A stretch of 64,000 nucleotides of DNA from Terriglobales bacterium (GTDB lineage: Bacteria; Acidobacteriota; Terriglobia; Terriglobales; Acidobacteriaceae): contig DATMPC010000009.1 in NCBI GenBank assembly GCA_035567895.1, forward strand, positions 82,536-146,535, written 5' to 3'. The position numbers were made by a program, and so were the translations under genes. The notes beneath the pieces are model-generated. The model was not told the DNA's origin, searched no databases, and saw only the letters and a list, made by a program, of their open reading frames with translations. Positions 1-10,226 of the stretch are shown here, in pieces (positions within the stretch are counted from its first letter, which is position 1; every line of letters starts with the position of its first letter).

Positions 1-90
1 GTAGCCCAGGTTAAGCAGCACCTCAGCAATGCCGCTCATGCCGATACCGCCTATGCCGACGAAATGAATTCGTTGAACTTTGGCAAACAT
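1..90 (-). CDS. murC: UDP-N-acetylmuramate--L-alanine ligase MurC, N-terminal fragment (cut by window edge)
   Basis: Only the first 30 codons are present, starting at ATG 90 on the minus strand. They contain the MurC-type N-terminal motif [17 protein letters not shown], the glycine-rich loop of the UDP-binding domain. MurC adds L-alanine to UDP-MurNAc in the cytoplasm, the first step of peptide-stem synthesis. The gene lies 49 bases downstream of murG in the same orientation, the usual dcw order. No catalytic part is visible, so the call rests on this motif and the context. Confidence 0.9.
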   Translation of the reverse strand, partial: MFAKVQRIHFVGIGGIGMSGIAEVLLNLGY

Positions 91-139
91 GGTCTAAAAG
101 ACAGCGTACAGGCAACAGGTTACAGGAGGATAGGAATGG

Positions 140-1213
140 TCATTTCCTTACCCCAGGGGTCTTTGATATGTCCGCCGCCATCGTGGCGATTTCCTTTCCT
201 GCGTTCGGATGGGACAACGATTGCGCTTTGGCTGACATGCTAAGCAACGCTGTTGGATTTCCGAGCATTTCCGCGACGACCGCACTGAGGCTCGCCGGGC
301 TGAGTTGCGATTCCGGAATCATGCGCGCTGCGCCCGCGCTCTCTAATGCCTGTGCATTCTTGAGTTGATGATCATCGGCTGCTAACGCAAATGGAACGAA
401 TATGGCGGGCTTTCCTGCGGCAGTAATCTCGGCGACGGTGCTGGCTCCAGATCGGCATAACACCGCATCCGCCTGAGCAAATGCCGCAGGCATGTCATCA
501 ATGAAGCGGCTCACCTCGACCGGGAGGTTCGCCTGCCTGTACGCCGCATCTACGCGCTCGAAATCGCGCTCGCCGGTCTGGTGGCGAATGTGAATGCCAA
601 GTGCGTGCCACTTTGGAATAGCGTCAATCATGGTCTGGTTGAGTATGCGCGCGCCCTGGCTGCCGCCAAACACGAGTAACGAGCCTGGAGGCGAGAACTT
701 TCGCTCGGCGATTTTGAAGAATTCCTGCCTCACGGGCACGCCGGTCACACGGGCATTATGGAAGAACTTCTTGGTCTCCTCAAAATGCACCGCTGCTGCG
801 GTCACGTAACGGGCCACGACTCGGTTGGCGAATCCCGGCACCAGATTAGGTTCGAAAGCGAGAGTGGAGATGCGCATCAACAGAGCTGCCAACATGCCGG
901 GACCAGAAGCATATCCGCCAACACCGATCACAACTTCCGGCCGAAACTCGGCAAAGATCTTGCGGCAGGCGAGGACTGCTCGAGGAATATCCGTGAGCGT
1001 CCTGGCACGACGAGCCAAGCTGACACCCTTCAGTTGTCCAACCTGGACTAGACGCAGCTCAAACCCGGCCTGCGGAACGAGGCGGGTCTCGATCCCCCGA
1101 CTCGTGCCCACGAAGATGACTTCTGCAGAGTGAACCTGGCGAAGCTCGCGCGCGACGGCCAGTGCAGGAATTACGTGACCGCCAGTGCCTCCGCCCACAA
1201 TCGCTACCCGCAT
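140..1213 (-). CDS. murG: MurG, lipid II-forming GlcNAc transferase
   Basis: MurG transfers GlcNAc from UDP-GlcNAc to lipid I at the inner face of the membrane, giving lipid II. The 357-residue length is normal. Near the N-terminus is the [12 protein letters not shown] loop that contacts acceptor and phosphates. In the C-terminal half are GGSQGA and GASTVAEI, followed by FALAADDHQ, the UDP-GlcNAc-binding segment of GT28 enzymes. The start lies three bases after the ftsW stop, so the two are probably translated together. murC follows after a 49-base gap. Confidence 0.97.
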   Translation of the reverse strand: MRVAIVGGGTGGHVIPALAVARELRQVHSAEVIFVGTSRGIETRLVPQAGFELRLVQVGQLKGVSLARRARTLTDIPRAVLACRKIFAEFRPEVVIGVGGYASGPGMLAALLMRISTLAFEPNLVPGFANRVVARYVTAAAVHFEETKKFFHNARVTGVPVRQEFFKIAERKFSPPGSLLVFGGSQGARILNQTMIDAIPKWHALGIHIRHQTGERDFERVDAAYRQANLPVEVSRFIDDMPAAFAQADAVLCRSGASTVAEITAAGKPAIFVPFALAADDHQLKNAQALESAGAARMIPESQLSPASLSAVVAEMLGNPTALLSMSAKAQSLSHPNAGKEIATMAADISKTPGVRK

Positions 1214-1216
1214 CGA

Positions 1217-2308
1217 CTAGTCTGTCTGCTGGCTGATATTCAGCAGCACACCCACGCAGGCGAGCGTAATGAAGAGCGAACTTCCGCCGTAGGAGATGAA
1301 CGGCAGAGGAATACCCTTCGTCGGGAGCAAACCTAGCACCACGCTGATATTGAAGAAGGCTTGAATCGCGATCGTGCTGGTGATGCCAACTGCAAGCAAT
1401 CGAGCGTAGAGGTCTGAGGTGCGGATCGCCGCTCGCATGCCCCGGTAACAAAACACTCCAAACAACGCGACCACTGCCACCGTGCCCAGCAGGCCGAGTT
1501 CTTCGGCGATCACGGCAAAAATGAAATCGGTGTGCGGCTCAGGAAGATAAAAGAGCTTCTGCTTCCCTTCCATAAGTCCGATACCAGCGATGCCCCCCGT
1601 GCCCACCGCAATGAGCGACTGAATCATATGGAAACCTGCGCCCTGCGGGTCGGCCCAAGGATCCACAAATGCCAGCATGCGCTGACGGCGGAAGCCGACA
1701 TGAAAGAGGAGGTAATACAGCGCGGGCAAGCTAGCCAGCACTCCATATCCCAGGTACCTCAGCTCCATGCCGACAACAAACAGCACTGAGGCAGTCATGG
1801 CCATGCAGACTAGAGCGGTGCCCAGGTCGGGCTGCTTCACAATCAGCAGTGAAAAAATCAGGCTGGGTAGCACGGCGGGCAGCAGAGTTCGCCGCCAATC
1901 ATCGATCGCTCCGGTTCTGGTCTCCAAAAAGAATGCTAGAAAGAAAATGAGCGCGGGCTTTGCCAGCTCTGAAGGCTGGAAGGAGAGCACGCCGAAGCGT
2001 ATCCAACGATGAGTATTGTGCGAGCGGTCGAGAAACAGCACCGCTACCAACAGCACCATCGTCACGCCGAGTAGGGTAAAGACCACGGCGGGATGCTTGT
2101 ATTTCCGGTAGTCCACTCGCATGAGCACAACCATCGCGAGCACTCCTGCGCAGGTCCAACCGATTTGCCGCAAGAGGAAGGTGTACGGGGACCCAAAGCG
2201 GTCTTTGGCCATCACGGCTGAAGCGCTGAAGACCATGACCAGTCCAAGAAGAACAAGAAGGAGAGTGGCGCCGAAGAGCCAGCGATCAACGCTGACGCGC
2301 TTCGCCAT
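1217..2308 (-). CDS. ftsW: FtsW, septal peptidoglycan glycosyltransferase (SEDS family)
   Basis: A polytopic membrane protein of 363 residues. SEDS proteins polymerise lipid II and work with a class B penicillin-binding protein, here FtsI, encoded upstream in the same cluster. The family signature near the C-terminus (PLPFISYGGSS, about residues 334-344) is intact, as is the charged loop containing HTDFIFAVIAEELG. The start codon shares one base with the murD stop (TGATG), which points to translational coupling. RodA is the alternative SEDS protein, but position between murD and murG favours FtsW. Confidence 0.95.
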   Translation of the reverse strand: MAKRVSVDRWLFGATLLLVLLGLVMVFSASAVMAKDRFGSPYTFLLRQIGWTCAGVLAMVVLMRVDYRKYKHPAVVFTLLGVTMVLLVAVLFLDRSHNTHRWIRFGVLSFQPSELAKPALIFFLAFFLETRTGAIDDWRRTLLPAVLPSLIFSLLIVKQPDLGTALVCMAMTASVLFVVGMELRYLGYGVLASLPALYYLLFHVGFRRQRMLAFVDPWADPQGAGFHMIQSLIAVGTGGIAGIGLMEGKQKLFYLPEPHTDFIFAVIAEELGLLGTVAVVALFGVFCYRGMRAAIRTSDLYARLLAVGITSTIAIQAFFNISVVLGLLPTKGIPLPFISYGGSSLFITLACVGVLLNISQQTD

Positions 2309-3717
2309 CAGCGGCGCTCCTGGCCTGCGGTTGCAGGGCTAGCGAATTGTTCCACTAATGTACGGAAAGTACGTCCGCGGTGTTCGTAGTTCTCGAACTG
2401 GTCGAAGCTGGAACAGGCTGGAGCCAGCAATACGACATCTCCCACTTTGGCGAGATCACGGGCACGCTCGACCGCATTGTCGAGGGTCTTGCACGGCAGC
2501 ACCTCAACCGCTGACTGCACGTGCGAACGGATCTTTTCCGCCGCCGCGCCGATCGTGTAGACGCGTTTTACTCTCTCACGCAGCAGATTGTTCATCAGTG
2601 TGTAATCGCTGTCTTTGTCTTTACCGCCGAGAATCAAGTGAATATTTCCAGGGAAAGATTCAATCGCCTTAATAGTGGCATCGACATTTGTCGCTTTGGA
2701 GTCGTTGTAATACTCCACTCCGGCAACCGTGGCGATGTGCTGCAGCCGATGATCGACGGCTTTGAACTTCCGCACGGCATCACGAATACTTGTCCCATCG
2801 GAACCACAAAGACGGCCAACGCTGACCGCAGCCAGCACATTCTCGAGATTGTGGGCGCCCTTAAGCGGAATTTCCGAGACCGGCATGATTTTGTCCTCGC
2901 GCTTAAAGTCGCGCCAATAGATCTCGCCTCCTCGGACAAATGCTCCAACCTGTTCGCCACTTAACTCACGCTTGCGTGTGAACCAGCAGAGCTGGGCCTT
3001 GGTGCGCGTTTCGAGTCCAGCGCTGCCCGGATCGTCGAGGTTCAACACCGAGTAATCGGACACGGTTTGATTCTCGAATATGCGCGCCTTCGCCGCTGTA
3101 TAAGCCTCCATGCTGCCGTGCCGATCGAGGTGGTCGGGCGTAATGTTCAGGACGACCGCAATCGAAGGATGAAACGTCTGAATCGTCTCGAGTTGAAAGC
3201 TTGAAACTTCGATCACGTTCACGGTGTCATCGGTCGAATCATCCACCAGGAGAATCACTGGTGTTCCAATGTTGCCGCCGATGAGAGTTCTTTGACTGGC
3301 ACTGGCGATCAACTCGCCGCACAGAGTAGTCGTCGTAGTCTTGCCGTTCGAGCCTGTGATCGCGACGATCTTTCCTTTGAGAAAGCGAGTTGCTAACTCA
3401 ATTTCTCCGATCACGGGAATGCCCTGGGCGCGTGCGCGAACTAGCTGTGGGATATCCGAGGGCACGCCCGGACTGACTACGATCAGGTCCTGATCGCGAA
3501 AAGTGCGCTCGCCGTGTCCGCCGGTTTCGACCGCGATTCCACGGTCGAGCAGGGCTGGAATTTGGTTCTTCAGCTCACTTTGGCTTCGGGTGTCAGAGAC
3601 GGTAACACGAGCGCCGCGAGCGGCTAAAAACTGCGCAGATGCGACGCCGGATTTTCCTAGTCCGACGACAAGCACGCGTTTGCCTTTCACATCCATCGCC
3701 ATCTGCCATTCTGCCAC
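2308..3717 (-). CDS. murD: MurD, UDP-MurNAc-L-alanine--D-glutamate ligase
   Basis: MurD adds D-glutamate to UDP-MurNAc-L-alanine in the cytoplasm, using ATP. The N-terminal Rossmann-like motif VLVVGLGKSG is at about residues 15-24, and the Mur ligase ATP loop AITGSNGKTTTT at about 119-130. YNDSKATN, typical of the MurD central/C-terminal boundary, follows later. The start is uncertain: position 3717 is GTG, and in-frame ATG codons at 3702 and 3696 would give the shorter N-terminus usual in the family. It lies 15 bases after mraY and overlaps ftsW by one base. Confidence 0.96.
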   Translation of the reverse strand: MAEWQMAMDVKGKRVLVVGLGKSGVASAQFLAARGARVTVSDTRSQSELKNQIPALLDRGIAVETGGHGERTFRDQDLIVVSPGVPSDIPQLVRARAQGIPVIGEIELATRFLKGKIVAITGSNGKTTTTTLCGELIASASQRTLIGGNIGTPVILLVDDSTDDTVNVIEVSSFQLETIQTFHPSIAVVLNITPDHLDRHGSMEAYTAAKARIFENQTVSDYSVLNLDDPGSAGLETRTKAQLCWFTRKRELSGEQVGAFVRGGEIYWRDFKREDKIMPVSEIPLKGAHNLENVLAAVSVGRLCGSDGTSIRDAVRKFKAVDHRLQHIATVAGVEYYNDSKATNVDATIKAIESFPGNIHLILGGKDKDSDYTLMNNLLRERVKRVYTIGAAAEKIRSHVQSAVEVLPCKTLDNAVERARDLAKVGDVVLLAPACSSFDQFENYEHRGRTFRTLVEQFASPATAGQERR

Positions 3718-3732
3718 GAGTTGCTCTGGACT

Positions 3733-4866
3733 TCAGCGCAGTTTCAGCGTCGTAAGAGCAAAGAGTGCAAACACGAGCGCAGCAATCCAGAAGCGCACGA
3801 TCACCTTCGACTCCGACCACCCAATTAACTCAAAGTGATGGTGCAGTGGCGCCATCTTGAAGATGCGCTTCTTGCGAAGCTTGTACGAACCCACTTGCAA
3901 AATCACCGACAGCGCTTCAAGCACGAATACTCCACCGATGAATGGCAGCAGCAGCTCCTGCTTGATGATGACGGCGACGGTCCCGATGGCGCCACCCAGT
4001 GCCAGCGAGCCGACGTCGCCCATGAAGATTTCGGCGGGATGCGCGTTGTACCAAAGAAAGCCGATACTCGATCCGACCATGGCGCCGCAGAACACGGTAA
4101 GCTCTCCGACCTGCGGCATCTTTTGCAATTCCAGGTACTCGGCAAAGCGCGCGTGGCCGCTTACGTAAGTAAGGACCGTCAAAGCAGCGGCGGCTACGAT
4201 TGTGCAGCCGATCGCGAGCCCATCCAGTCCATCAGTGAGGTTAACCGCGTTGCTCGATCCCACAATCACTAGAACTACAAAGATGATGAACGGAAGAAAC
4301 GCGAGGACCCAGAGGTGAGGAGACTGCAGCAGCGCTTCGATCGCCAGATCAGGTCGAAACCGCTTTATGAAAGGCACCATCAGATGCGTGGAGTATTGAC
4401 CGGTCGCCTGCATGGCAACCAACACGACCGCGATAATGAAGCTAACCGCGATCTGTAGACCTAGTTTGGAGCGGCCCGTTAGCCCGAGGTTACGATGATG
4501 GACGATCTTCAAGTAATCGTCTGTAAATCCAATCGCTGCGAATGCCAACGTCGAGAGCACAACCATCCAGATATATCGGTTCGTCAGGTCGGACCAGAGT
4601 AGCGTAGGAACGACGATGGCGACCACGATAAGCACTCCGCCCATGGTTGGAGTGCCCGCCTTCTTCTGATGGGCGGCTGGACCTTCTTCTCTTATGTATT
4701 GCCCAATCTGGAACTGACGCAATTGCCGGATAATGGCTGGACCTACGATCATCCCCATGAATAGCGCAGTGAGACTGGCAAAGGCGGTGCGGAAAGTGAT
4801 GTAACTGAAGATGCGAAAAGGAGGGAAGACCGTGTGCAGCCTCTGATACAGCAACCAATAAAGCAA
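3733..4866 (-). CDS. mraY: MraY, phospho-MurNAc-pentapeptide transferase
   Basis: MraY moves phospho-MurNAc-pentapeptide onto undecaprenyl phosphate, making lipid I; it is an integral membrane enzyme with about ten helices. Visible family motifs are GTPTMGG near residue 71, the Asp pair in FTDDYLK at residues 116-117, NLTDGLDGLA at 209-218 and the histidine-rich MAPLHHHFE near the C-terminus. The 377-residue length is slightly above the usual 360. A 78-base gap separates it from murF upstream; murD follows after 15 bases. Confidence 0.97.
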   Translation of the reverse strand: MLYWLLYQRLHTVFPPFRIFSYITFRTAFASLTALFMGMIVGPAIIRQLRQFQIGQYIREEGPAAHQKKAGTPTMGGVLIVVAIVVPTLLWSDLTNRYIWMVVLSTLAFAAIGFTDDYLKIVHHRNLGLTGRSKLGLQIAVSFIIAVVLVAMQATGQYSTHLMVPFIKRFRPDLAIEALLQSPHLWVLAFLPFIIFVVLVIVGSSNAVNLTDGLDGLAIGCTIVAAAALTVLTYVSGHARFAEYLELQKMPQVGELTVFCGAMVGSSIGFLWYNAHPAEIFMGDVGSLALGGAIGTVAVIIKQELLLPFIGGVFVLEALSVILQVGSYKLRKKRIFKMAPLHHHFELIGWSESKVIVRFWIAALVFALFALTTLKLR

Positions 4867-4944
4867 TCTTCCTCCGCTCTAACCGATATATCTAATATGA
4901 ATCACCCTGGGGATATGGGCCTAACGTGTACCTTGTTCAGTTCG

Positions 4945-6324
4945 TCATGTAAGACGTAATTTCTCATTCAGCCGTTCGAGAGCGCGTTCGAGCCGCACCC
5001 CGCGAGATGCCTTGAGCAAAACCACATCGCCGGCTTGAAGGTTGTCGGCAAGCCAATCTCCTGCCTGTTCTGGCTCCGCGAAAAATTTCGCGTTCACACC
5101 AGCGGCCGCAGCACCTTCCACTATAAAGCGAGCCTGCCCACGTACTCCGATGAGAATATCGATCTTGCGTTGTGCAATGTGATTCCCGGATTCGCGATGC
5201 AAATCGGGAGCGGTGGGACCGAGTTCAAGCATCTCGCCCGCCACCACAATCCTGCGTTTGGCCGGTGAAGCCGCCACCACGTCCACCATAGCATCGAGCG
5301 CCTTGGGATTCGAGTTGTAAGAGTCGTTGATGAGCGTGGCGCCGGCAACCTGAGTAACTTGTCCGCGCTTGTCGGGAGCCTTGAGCGAAGCAAGCGAAGC
5401 TGCAGCTTCAGTTGGCGTGACTCCGCCCTCGAGAGCGACCGCGATGCCCGCTAAGGCATTCAGCAGGTTGTGACGTCCCAGCAACGGCAGCTCCAGCGGA
5501 GTGTTCACTCCACTCGCAGCGAGCTGAAAACGCGATCCGCGTGGACCGAGGTCCTCAATCCGCTTTGCGCAGACCTCGGCCGGATGTTCAATGCCGAACC
5601 GAATGACTTTCCCGTGAAAATCGCGCCCGAACTGCGAAACGTAAGCATCGTCGGCATTCAGGAAAGCCATCCCACCCGCGGGCAATGCCGCAATCAACTC
5701 ATATTTTGCCCGCGCAATGCCCGAAATGCCCTCCGGAAAAAATTCGAGATGAACAGGAGCGACCGAAGTGACCACACCCCAATCCGGCTTTGCAATCTCG
5801 CACAACGCGGCGATCTCTCCTGCGTGCGACATGCCCATCTCAATCACGGCGATGTCGTGCTCCGATTCGAGCTTTAGGAGTTGCAAGGGCAATCCGAAAT
5901 GATTATTGAGGTTTCCGAGTGATTTCAGCACGTGAAAGCGTGCCGAGAGCAGATGCGCGATTACATCCTTGGTCGTGGTCTTACCAGCAGAGCCCGTCAC
6001 GCCGATTAATCGCTTACCCCAAAGTCTGCGGACTGCGGCTCCTAGTCGCTGAAGGGCGACGAGCGTGTCCTTTACGATCAGTACTTGTTCTTCGCCGGCG
6101 AACTTCTGAGATTGATCCTGCGCGACTACCGCTGCAACCGCACCAGACCTGAGCGCGCCTGAGACGAATTCATGACCATCGAGCCGCTCGCCTTTTACGG
6201 CAAAAAATAGATCCCCCGGCTGGATGGTGCGGGAGTCGATCGAATAACCAGACGCCACCCGCTCGCCATCGAAGTTGCCCGATGCTTCAATGAACTCTGC
6301 AATTCGCCACAACGGCAGCTTCAT
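4945..6324 (-). CDS. murF: MurF, UDP-MurNAc-tripeptide--D-Ala-D-Ala ligase
   Basis: MurF attaches D-alanyl-D-alanine to the UDP-MurNAc tripeptide, finishing the cytoplasmic precursor. The ATP loop GVTGSAGKTTTKD is at residues 108-120. The central domain motif NNHFGLP and the NDSYNSNP segment, both characteristic of MurF, are present. The 459-residue length is typical. The ATG overlaps the murE stop by four bases (ATGA), indicating coupled translation. Confidence 0.97.
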   Translation of the reverse strand: MKLPLWRIAEFIEASGNFDGERVASGYSIDSRTIQPGDLFFAVKGERLDGHEFVSGALRSGAVAAVVAQDQSQKFAGEEQVLIVKDTLVALQRLGAAVRRLWGKRLIGVTGSAGKTTTKDVIAHLLSARFHVLKSLGNLNNHFGLPLQLLKLESEHDIAVIEMGMSHAGEIAALCEIAKPDWGVVTSVAPVHLEFFPEGISGIARAKYELIAALPAGGMAFLNADDAYVSQFGRDFHGKVIRFGIEHPAEVCAKRIEDLGPRGSRFQLAASGVNTPLELPLLGRHNLLNALAGIAVALEGGVTPTEAAASLASLKAPDKRGQVTQVAGATLINDSYNSNPKALDAMVDVVAASPAKRRIVVAGEMLELGPTAPDLHRESGNHIAQRKIDILIGVRGQARFIVEGAAAAGVNAKFFAEPEQAGDWLADNLQAGDVVLLKASRGVRLERALERLNEKLRLT

Positions 6325-7841
6325 GCGACGGGCGCTCCCTCAGGAACGAACGCCCTATAACTCAAACTAGCCAACACTTCCTTAGCGATCTGCACATCAT
6401 CAAACGGGAACGTGCCGTCACGAGTGATCTGGTATTTCTCGTGACCTTTGCCGGCGAGAAGAACTATGTCGCCCGAACGAGCCTCAACGATTGCGAGCGT
6501 AATTGCCTTTCGACGATCGGGCTCAACGGCGTGTGGAGTTCCCGTTTGCAGTAGGCCCGGCAGGGCATCAGCGATGATCTTTTGCGGGTCCTCACTGCGA
6601 GGATTGTCGGACGTCAGTACCACAAAGTCGCTGCCTTCTCCGGCCGCACGCCCCATGAGCGGACGCTTAGAGCGGTCACGATCGCCGCCACACCCAAACA
6701 TAGTTATGATCCGGCCCGGCGCCTTTTGCTTATCGCGCAATTGCCGCGCGCTGCGAGTGAGATTGCGCAATGCATCGTCCGTGTGGGCATAGTCGACGAC
6801 CACGATAAAAGGCTGCCTACAATCAACCAGCTCGAACCTGCCCGGTACCCGCTCGAACGAGGCTATCGCGTTGCGAATCTGCTCAACAGCACATCCGCGA
6901 GCAAAGCCTGCGCCAGCCGCAGCCAGCACGTTGTAAACGTTGATCTCACCAATCAATCGTGATTCACACGCGACCGACTTGCCTCGAACGCGCAGCCGAA
7001 ACCGCGTTCCTGTAGGCAGATACTCGATGTTCTGCGCAGTCACATCGCATTCGGAACGAAGCCCGTAGCTCATGGTTTCGGTACCGCTGTGCTTCGCTGT
7101 CCCAAGAAGCGAAGTTCCAAAGCTGTCATCGGCATTGACTACGGCCAACCGGGGAGGAGCGGCCCCATTCGACTCGAACAACTTTTGCTTCGACGCAGAG
7201 TAGGCATCCATGGTGCGGTGGTAGTCGAGATGATCGCGTGTTAGGTTCGTAAAAACCGCCACATCGTAATGCAGTCCATAGACGCGCCCCTGCTCCAATG
7301 CGTGAGACGAGACTTCCATCACGACCTCGCTCGCACCTGCCCGCAGAGCCTCGTCGAATGTCGCATTCAGCTCCAGTGACTCGGGCGTTGTGTGAGGAGC
7401 AGGAATGACGCGACCGGCAACGTGATACTCAATGGTTCCAATCATCGCCACCGAGCGGCTCGCGGCTCGCAGAATGTGCTCGGTAAGGAAAGTGGTCGTG
7501 GTCTTTCCATTCGTTCCAGTGATTCCCGTCAGCTTCAACTTCTCTGCTTGTCGAGCATAGAAGTTGGAGCTAATGCGAGCCAATGCTTTCCGGCCGTGCG
7601 CTACTCTGGCGAATGCTACGCTGCCGGGCAAAGCAACGTCATCGGAATCGGAAACTACGGCAACTGCGCCCTGGCGGATCGCTGTATCGATGAAGCGATT
7701 GCCATCGCTGGTTTCACCATGCATCGCAAGAAAGACGAATCCAGGACGCACCTTGCGCGAGTCATAGGCGACACCTTGAACATCGGCGTCGCCAGCGATT
7801 GAGATCGCGTCGACGTCGCGCATGATTTCTCGGAACTTCAT
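6321..7841 (-). CDS. murE: MurE, UDP-MurNAc-L-Ala-D-Glu--meso-diaminopimelate ligase
   Basis: MurE adds the third stem residue. The ATP loop GITGTNGKTTTT is at residues 106-117. The sequence DNPR at 412-415 is the motif that, in characterised MurE enzymes, marks use of meso-diaminopimelate rather than lysine, so a Gram-negative-type stem is inferred. VVDYAHTDDALR and GCGGDRD are further family motifs. The length is 506 residues. A 67-base gap separates it from ftsI upstream, and its stop overlaps murF by four bases. Confidence 0.97.
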   Translation of the reverse strand: MKFREIMRDVDAISIAGDADVQGVAYDSRKVRPGFVFLAMHGETSDGNRFIDTAIRQGAVAVVSDSDDVALPGSVAFARVAHGRKALARISSNFYARQAEKLKLTGITGTNGKTTTTFLTEHILRAASRSVAMIGTIEYHVAGRVIPAPHTTPESLELNATFDEALRAGASEVVMEVSSHALEQGRVYGLHYDVAVFTNLTRDHLDYHRTMDAYSASKQKLFESNGAAPPRLAVVNADDSFGTSLLGTAKHSGTETMSYGLRSECDVTAQNIEYLPTGTRFRLRVRGKSVACESRLIGEINVYNVLAAAGAGFARGCAVEQIRNAIASFERVPGRFELVDCRQPFIVVVDYAHTDDALRNLTRSARQLRDKQKAPGRIITMFGCGGDRDRSKRPLMGRAAGEGSDFVVLTSDNPRSEDPQKIIADALPGLLQTGTPHAVEPDRRKAITLAIVEARSGDIVLLAGKGHEKYQITRDGTFPFDDVQIAKEVLASLSYRAFVPEGAPVA

Positions 7842-7908
7842 TGAGGCGATTATAGTGGCGTAAATTCCGTTGATAATTGAGGTAAAGACCTAGGGAAACA
7901 CTAAAGGT

Positions 7909-10089
7909 CTAGCGCGCAAATTGCACTGTCACGTGTCCACCAGTGGGCAGTCGCGCGCCGGGCATCGGATTCTGTTGCCTCGCCACTCCGGAGCCGAAGA
8001 TGTCGACCTCCAGCCCTGCCTTTTGGCTCTCTTCGATTACTGTGCGGACCGGCTTGCCCAGGAATGACGGCACAGTCTTTGCGGCGTCCACGTCAAGCAC
8101 AACGGTTCCAGTCCTAGGGAGGAGCGGGGAATTCGAACCTTCATGCAGGGTTGTGCTGCCATCACTAGACGCAGCATGCTGCGTCTCTACAGTTGCTGCT
8201 TGACGATAGGCAGCAGGAACGACTCCGTGATCATTTGACGGGGCAGCAGACGCAACCACCGTGGCGGCTGAATCCTGCTGATTGTCATTCTCTGCAACCT
8301 CCTCGCCCACATGATCCGGCGAACCTTCCATCTCATCCTCGGGCTTGGCTTTGGCGCGAAGGAGCATTCGCTGCGGGTTTCTGACCTCTACGTCATGAGG
8401 AACGTCGAGATACTCAAGAACCTGCTGCGCGATGCGATTGAAGATCGGCGCAGCAACATCGCCTCCGTGATGCGCGCCAACGGGAGAATCTAAGATCACC
8501 GTCACCGTAATCGCAGGATTGTTGACCGGCGCAAAGCCGGAGAACGAGGCTATGTGCTTCACCCGATCATAACGGTGCGTTACTGGATTGATCTTCTGAG
8601 CCGTTCCCGTCTTTCCCGCCGAAGTATAGCCATCCAGGATTGCCTTCTTTCCTGTGCCCTGGAGCACTACTCCCTCCAGCATCCTCTTCATCTCTGCAGC
8701 TGCAAAGGTCGAGATCACTCTATGTTGCTGTCCCGGACGAAACACCACGGTCTGTGCGGATCCAGCACGGCCTTGCCCAACCGGGGTGCTGCCAGCGACG
8801 ATACGCGGGGGCGTCCAAATACCGTCATTGGCAATACTGGAAGTCATCGTGACCAACTGCAGGGGAGAAACGCCGATCTCCTGCCCCATGGAGATCGCGC
8901 CGATGCTCATCTTCGACCACCGGTTTACAGGCTTTGTGATACCTCGGGTTTCCCCTGAAAGCTCAATCCCAGTTTGGGAGCCGAAACCAAAGCCGCGGAT
9001 GTACTTGTACATGCGGTCTTCGCCTAACCGCATGGCGATCTTGATCGCACCCACGTCGCTGGAGCGTTCCAGGATCTGGCTCACGGTAAGCAGCCCGTAC
9101 GGCTTCCAGTCGTGAATGCGAACGCCGCCTACGACGATCGATCCCATCTGGCAGTCGAAAATCTCGTTGGGATTCGTGATCCTCTCTTCTAGCGCCGCGG
9201 CGATGGTCACCATCTTGAACGTCGAGCCCGGTTCGTAGACATCGCTTACAGCGCGGTTTTTTAGCGACTTAGGATCGAGACCGCGCGAATTGTTCGGATC
9301 AAATGTCGGACGATTCGCCAGTGCCAGTATCTCTCCTGTTTTGGGATTCTGGATTACGACTGTGCCGGCTTCAGCGTGGGTCTTCTGCATCGCCGCATCG
9401 AGTTCCTTTTCCGCGATGTGTTGCACATCCTCGTCGATCGTGAGCACGAGGTTCTGACCAGGCTCGGGATTCTTCTCTACACGTCCAAACCAGCGATGGC
9501 GAGCGTCCATCGAGATGAGCATTTTGCCTGGACGACCGCTCAGCCGCTGATTGAAAGAGCGCTCAATTCCTGCCAGGCCATCATCGTCCATGCCGACGTA
9601 ACCGATTACCTGCGCGGCCAGATCATTTTTTGGATAGAAGCGCTTGGGCTCTTTTTGGAAGTAAATGCCTTTCAGATTCAGCGCGCGCAGTCGTGCTGCA
9701 ACGTTGTTGTCGAGCTTACGCGCGATCCAAGTGAACGAGCGCGACGACTCGAGCTTAGCCAACATCTCTTTGGGATCAGTTTTGAGAATGTGTGCGAGCA
9801 ACTTCGCAGTGCTCGCCTGATCGGGAATTTCGGAAGGCACTGCGAAGACTGAGTCCACCTGGACGCTCATGGCCAGCGCGCGTCCCTTGCGATCGTAGAT
9901 GACGCCACGCGGCGGAGAGACTTCAATACTGCGCTGCTGCTGGCGCGCTGCTTTTTGCGTCAGGAATCCGTATTCCACCACTTGCAGCCACAGCAATCGG
10001 CCGCAGATCGCGAAAATCCAGAGACAGAAAAAAGCCGCAAAGAGCGACAGTCGTAGACGGCCTTCGTGCTTCGTGGTACCAGGAGGCAT
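7909..10089 (-). CDS. ftsI: FtsI/PBP3-type septal transpeptidase with C-terminal PASTA domain
   Basis: A class B penicillin-binding protein that cross-links septal peptidoglycan. Visible in order: a short cytoplasmic tail, one membrane helix (about residues 14-36), the PBP dimerisation domain, then the transpeptidase domain with STFK (about 288), SSD (about 342) and KTGT (about 491). A low-complexity linker (about 560-660) leads to a single PASTA repeat at the C-terminus. At 726 residues it is longer than Proteobacterial FtsI. The linker contains an in-frame palindromic repeat (8167-8190) that also occurs elsewhere in the window. The 225-base gap to ftsL holds hairpins. Confidence 0.95.
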   Translation of the reverse strand: MPPGTTKHEGRLRLSLFAAFFCLWIFAICGRLLWLQVVEYGFLTQKAARQQQRSIEVSPPRGVIYDRKGRALAMSVQVDSVFAVPSEIPDQASTAKLLAHILKTDPKEMLAKLESSRSFTWIARKLDNNVAARLRALNLKGIYFQKEPKRFYPKNDLAAQVIGYVGMDDDGLAGIERSFNQRLSGRPGKMLISMDARHRWFGRVEKNPEPGQNLVLTIDEDVQHIAEKELDAAMQKTHAEAGTVVIQNPKTGEILALANRPTFDPNNSRGLDPKSLKNRAVSDVYEPGSTFKMVTIAAALEERITNPNEIFDCQMGSIVVGGVRIHDWKPYGLLTVSQILERSSDVGAIKIAMRLGEDRMYKYIRGFGFGSQTGIELSGETRGITKPVNRWSKMSIGAISMGQEIGVSPLQLVTMTSSIANDGIWTPPRIVAGSTPVGQGRAGSAQTVVFRPGQQHRVISTFAAAEMKRMLEGVVLQGTGKKAILDGYTSAGKTGTAQKINPVTHRYDRVKHIASFSGFAPVNNPAITVTVILDSPVGAHHGGDVAAPIFNRIAQQVLEYLDVPHDVEVRNPQRMLLRAKAKPEDEMEGSPDHVGEEVAENDNQQDSAATVVASAAPSNDHGVVPAAYRQAATVETQHAASSDGSTTLHEGSNSPLLPRTGTVVLDVDAAKTVPSFLGKPVRTVIEESQKAGLEVDIFGSGVARQQNPMPGARLPTGGHVTVQFAR
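8167..8190. repeat. Palindromic element inside ftsI linker
   Basis: A 24-base near-palindrome with core ACGCAGCATGCTGCGT. In the ftsI frame it encodes about eight residues containing ETQHAAS, within the disordered linker before the PASTA domain. The same sequence recurs at 11029-11052 between genes, and a variant lies in frame at 14868-14900. Confidence 0.75.
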
Positions 10090-10130
10090 CGGTGCTACGA
10101 GCCCAAGATTAGATTTAGAAACATTGTTGA

Positions 10131-10217
10131 GATCGGGTCATCTGGTGATCGGGTGAACTAAGACCGGAACTCAACTCTTACTTCACCCGATCACCCGATG
10201 GCCCGATCACCCGATCT
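10131..10217. repeat. Hairpin element built from CCCGAT units, between ftsL and ftsI
   Basis: The left arm is made of GATCGGGT-type units and the right arm of TCACCCGAT / GGCCCGAT units. The arms are imperfectly complementary around a spacer of about 25 bases. The right arm (10183-10215) matches 14447-14479 with one mismatch over 33 bases, so this is a dispersed repeat. It lies inside the dcw operon. Confidence 0.7.
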
Positions 10218-10226
10218 AAAACGTGT